DNA of 5,777 bases from Bacillota bacterium (GTDB lineage: Bacteria > Bacillota > Clostridia > Clostridiales > Clostridiaceae): contig JAUZPH010000256.1 in assembly GCA_030706065.1 (NCBI GenBank), forward strand, positions 1 to 5,777, written 5' to 3'. The notes beneath the pieces were generated by a model. The model was not told the DNA's origin. It searched no databases and saw only the letters and a list, made by a program, of their open reading frames with translations. Within the stretch, counting starts at the first letter, position 1, and every line of letters begins with the position of its first letter. Positions 5,772-5,777 of the stretch are shown here, one piece after another. A program made the position numbers and the translations under genes.

Positions 5772-5777
5772 AATTCA

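Overview
The window looks like chromosome from a low- to mid-GC Firmicute of the class Clostridia. Shine-Dalgarno sites are strong (AGGAGG, AAGGAGG, GGGGGAG), intergenic DNA is AT-rich, intrinsic terminators end in T-runs, and the proteins (clostridial-type GGDEF, MarR, TldD/TldE, DUF3892) fit that group. The genus cannot be fixed from sequence alone. I see no IS element, CRISPR array, tRNA or rRNA.

Layout from left to right: (1) the 3' end of a plus-strand GGDEF diguanylate cyclase (1-549). (2) A convergent intergenic stretch with a minus-strand terminator (561-600) and a large imperfect inverted repeat (608-703). (3) A minus-strand operon of a MarR-family regulator (1656-2096) followed by an NmrA-like NAD(P)-binding oxidoreductase (714-1616). 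(4) The MarR promoter, overlaid by a perfect 38-bp palindrome (2142-2179), the likely operator. (5) The remains of a plus-strand YafY/WYL-type regulator (2206-2363): a start region with a good ribosome binding site, then only the C-terminal codons in another frame. (6) The minus-strand tldD-tldE operon (5162 to 2486), with a strong extended -10 promoter, one base between the two genes, and an intrinsic terminator at 2362-2390. (7) A small minus-strand DUF3892 gene (5307-5540) with its own near-symmetric terminator. (8) At the right edge, a -10 box and Shine-Dalgarno for a plus-strand gene that starts just outside.

How the genes work together: the MarR protein probably represses its own operon and so controls the NmrA-like enzyme, perhaps in response to a small hydrophobic or electrophilic ligand (inferred from the family). 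TldD and TldE form a heteromeric metalloprotease that cuts unfolded or modified peptides in the cytoplasm; the TldD metal ligands are intact and TldE is the non-catalytic partner. The GGDEF and DUF3892 genes are separate transcription units with no clear link to these operons. No complete new system is visible. The most unusual parts are the 38-bp palindrome, the internally deleted WYL regulator, the inverted repeat at 608-703, and a REP-like motif inside the C-terminal codons of the NmrA gene.
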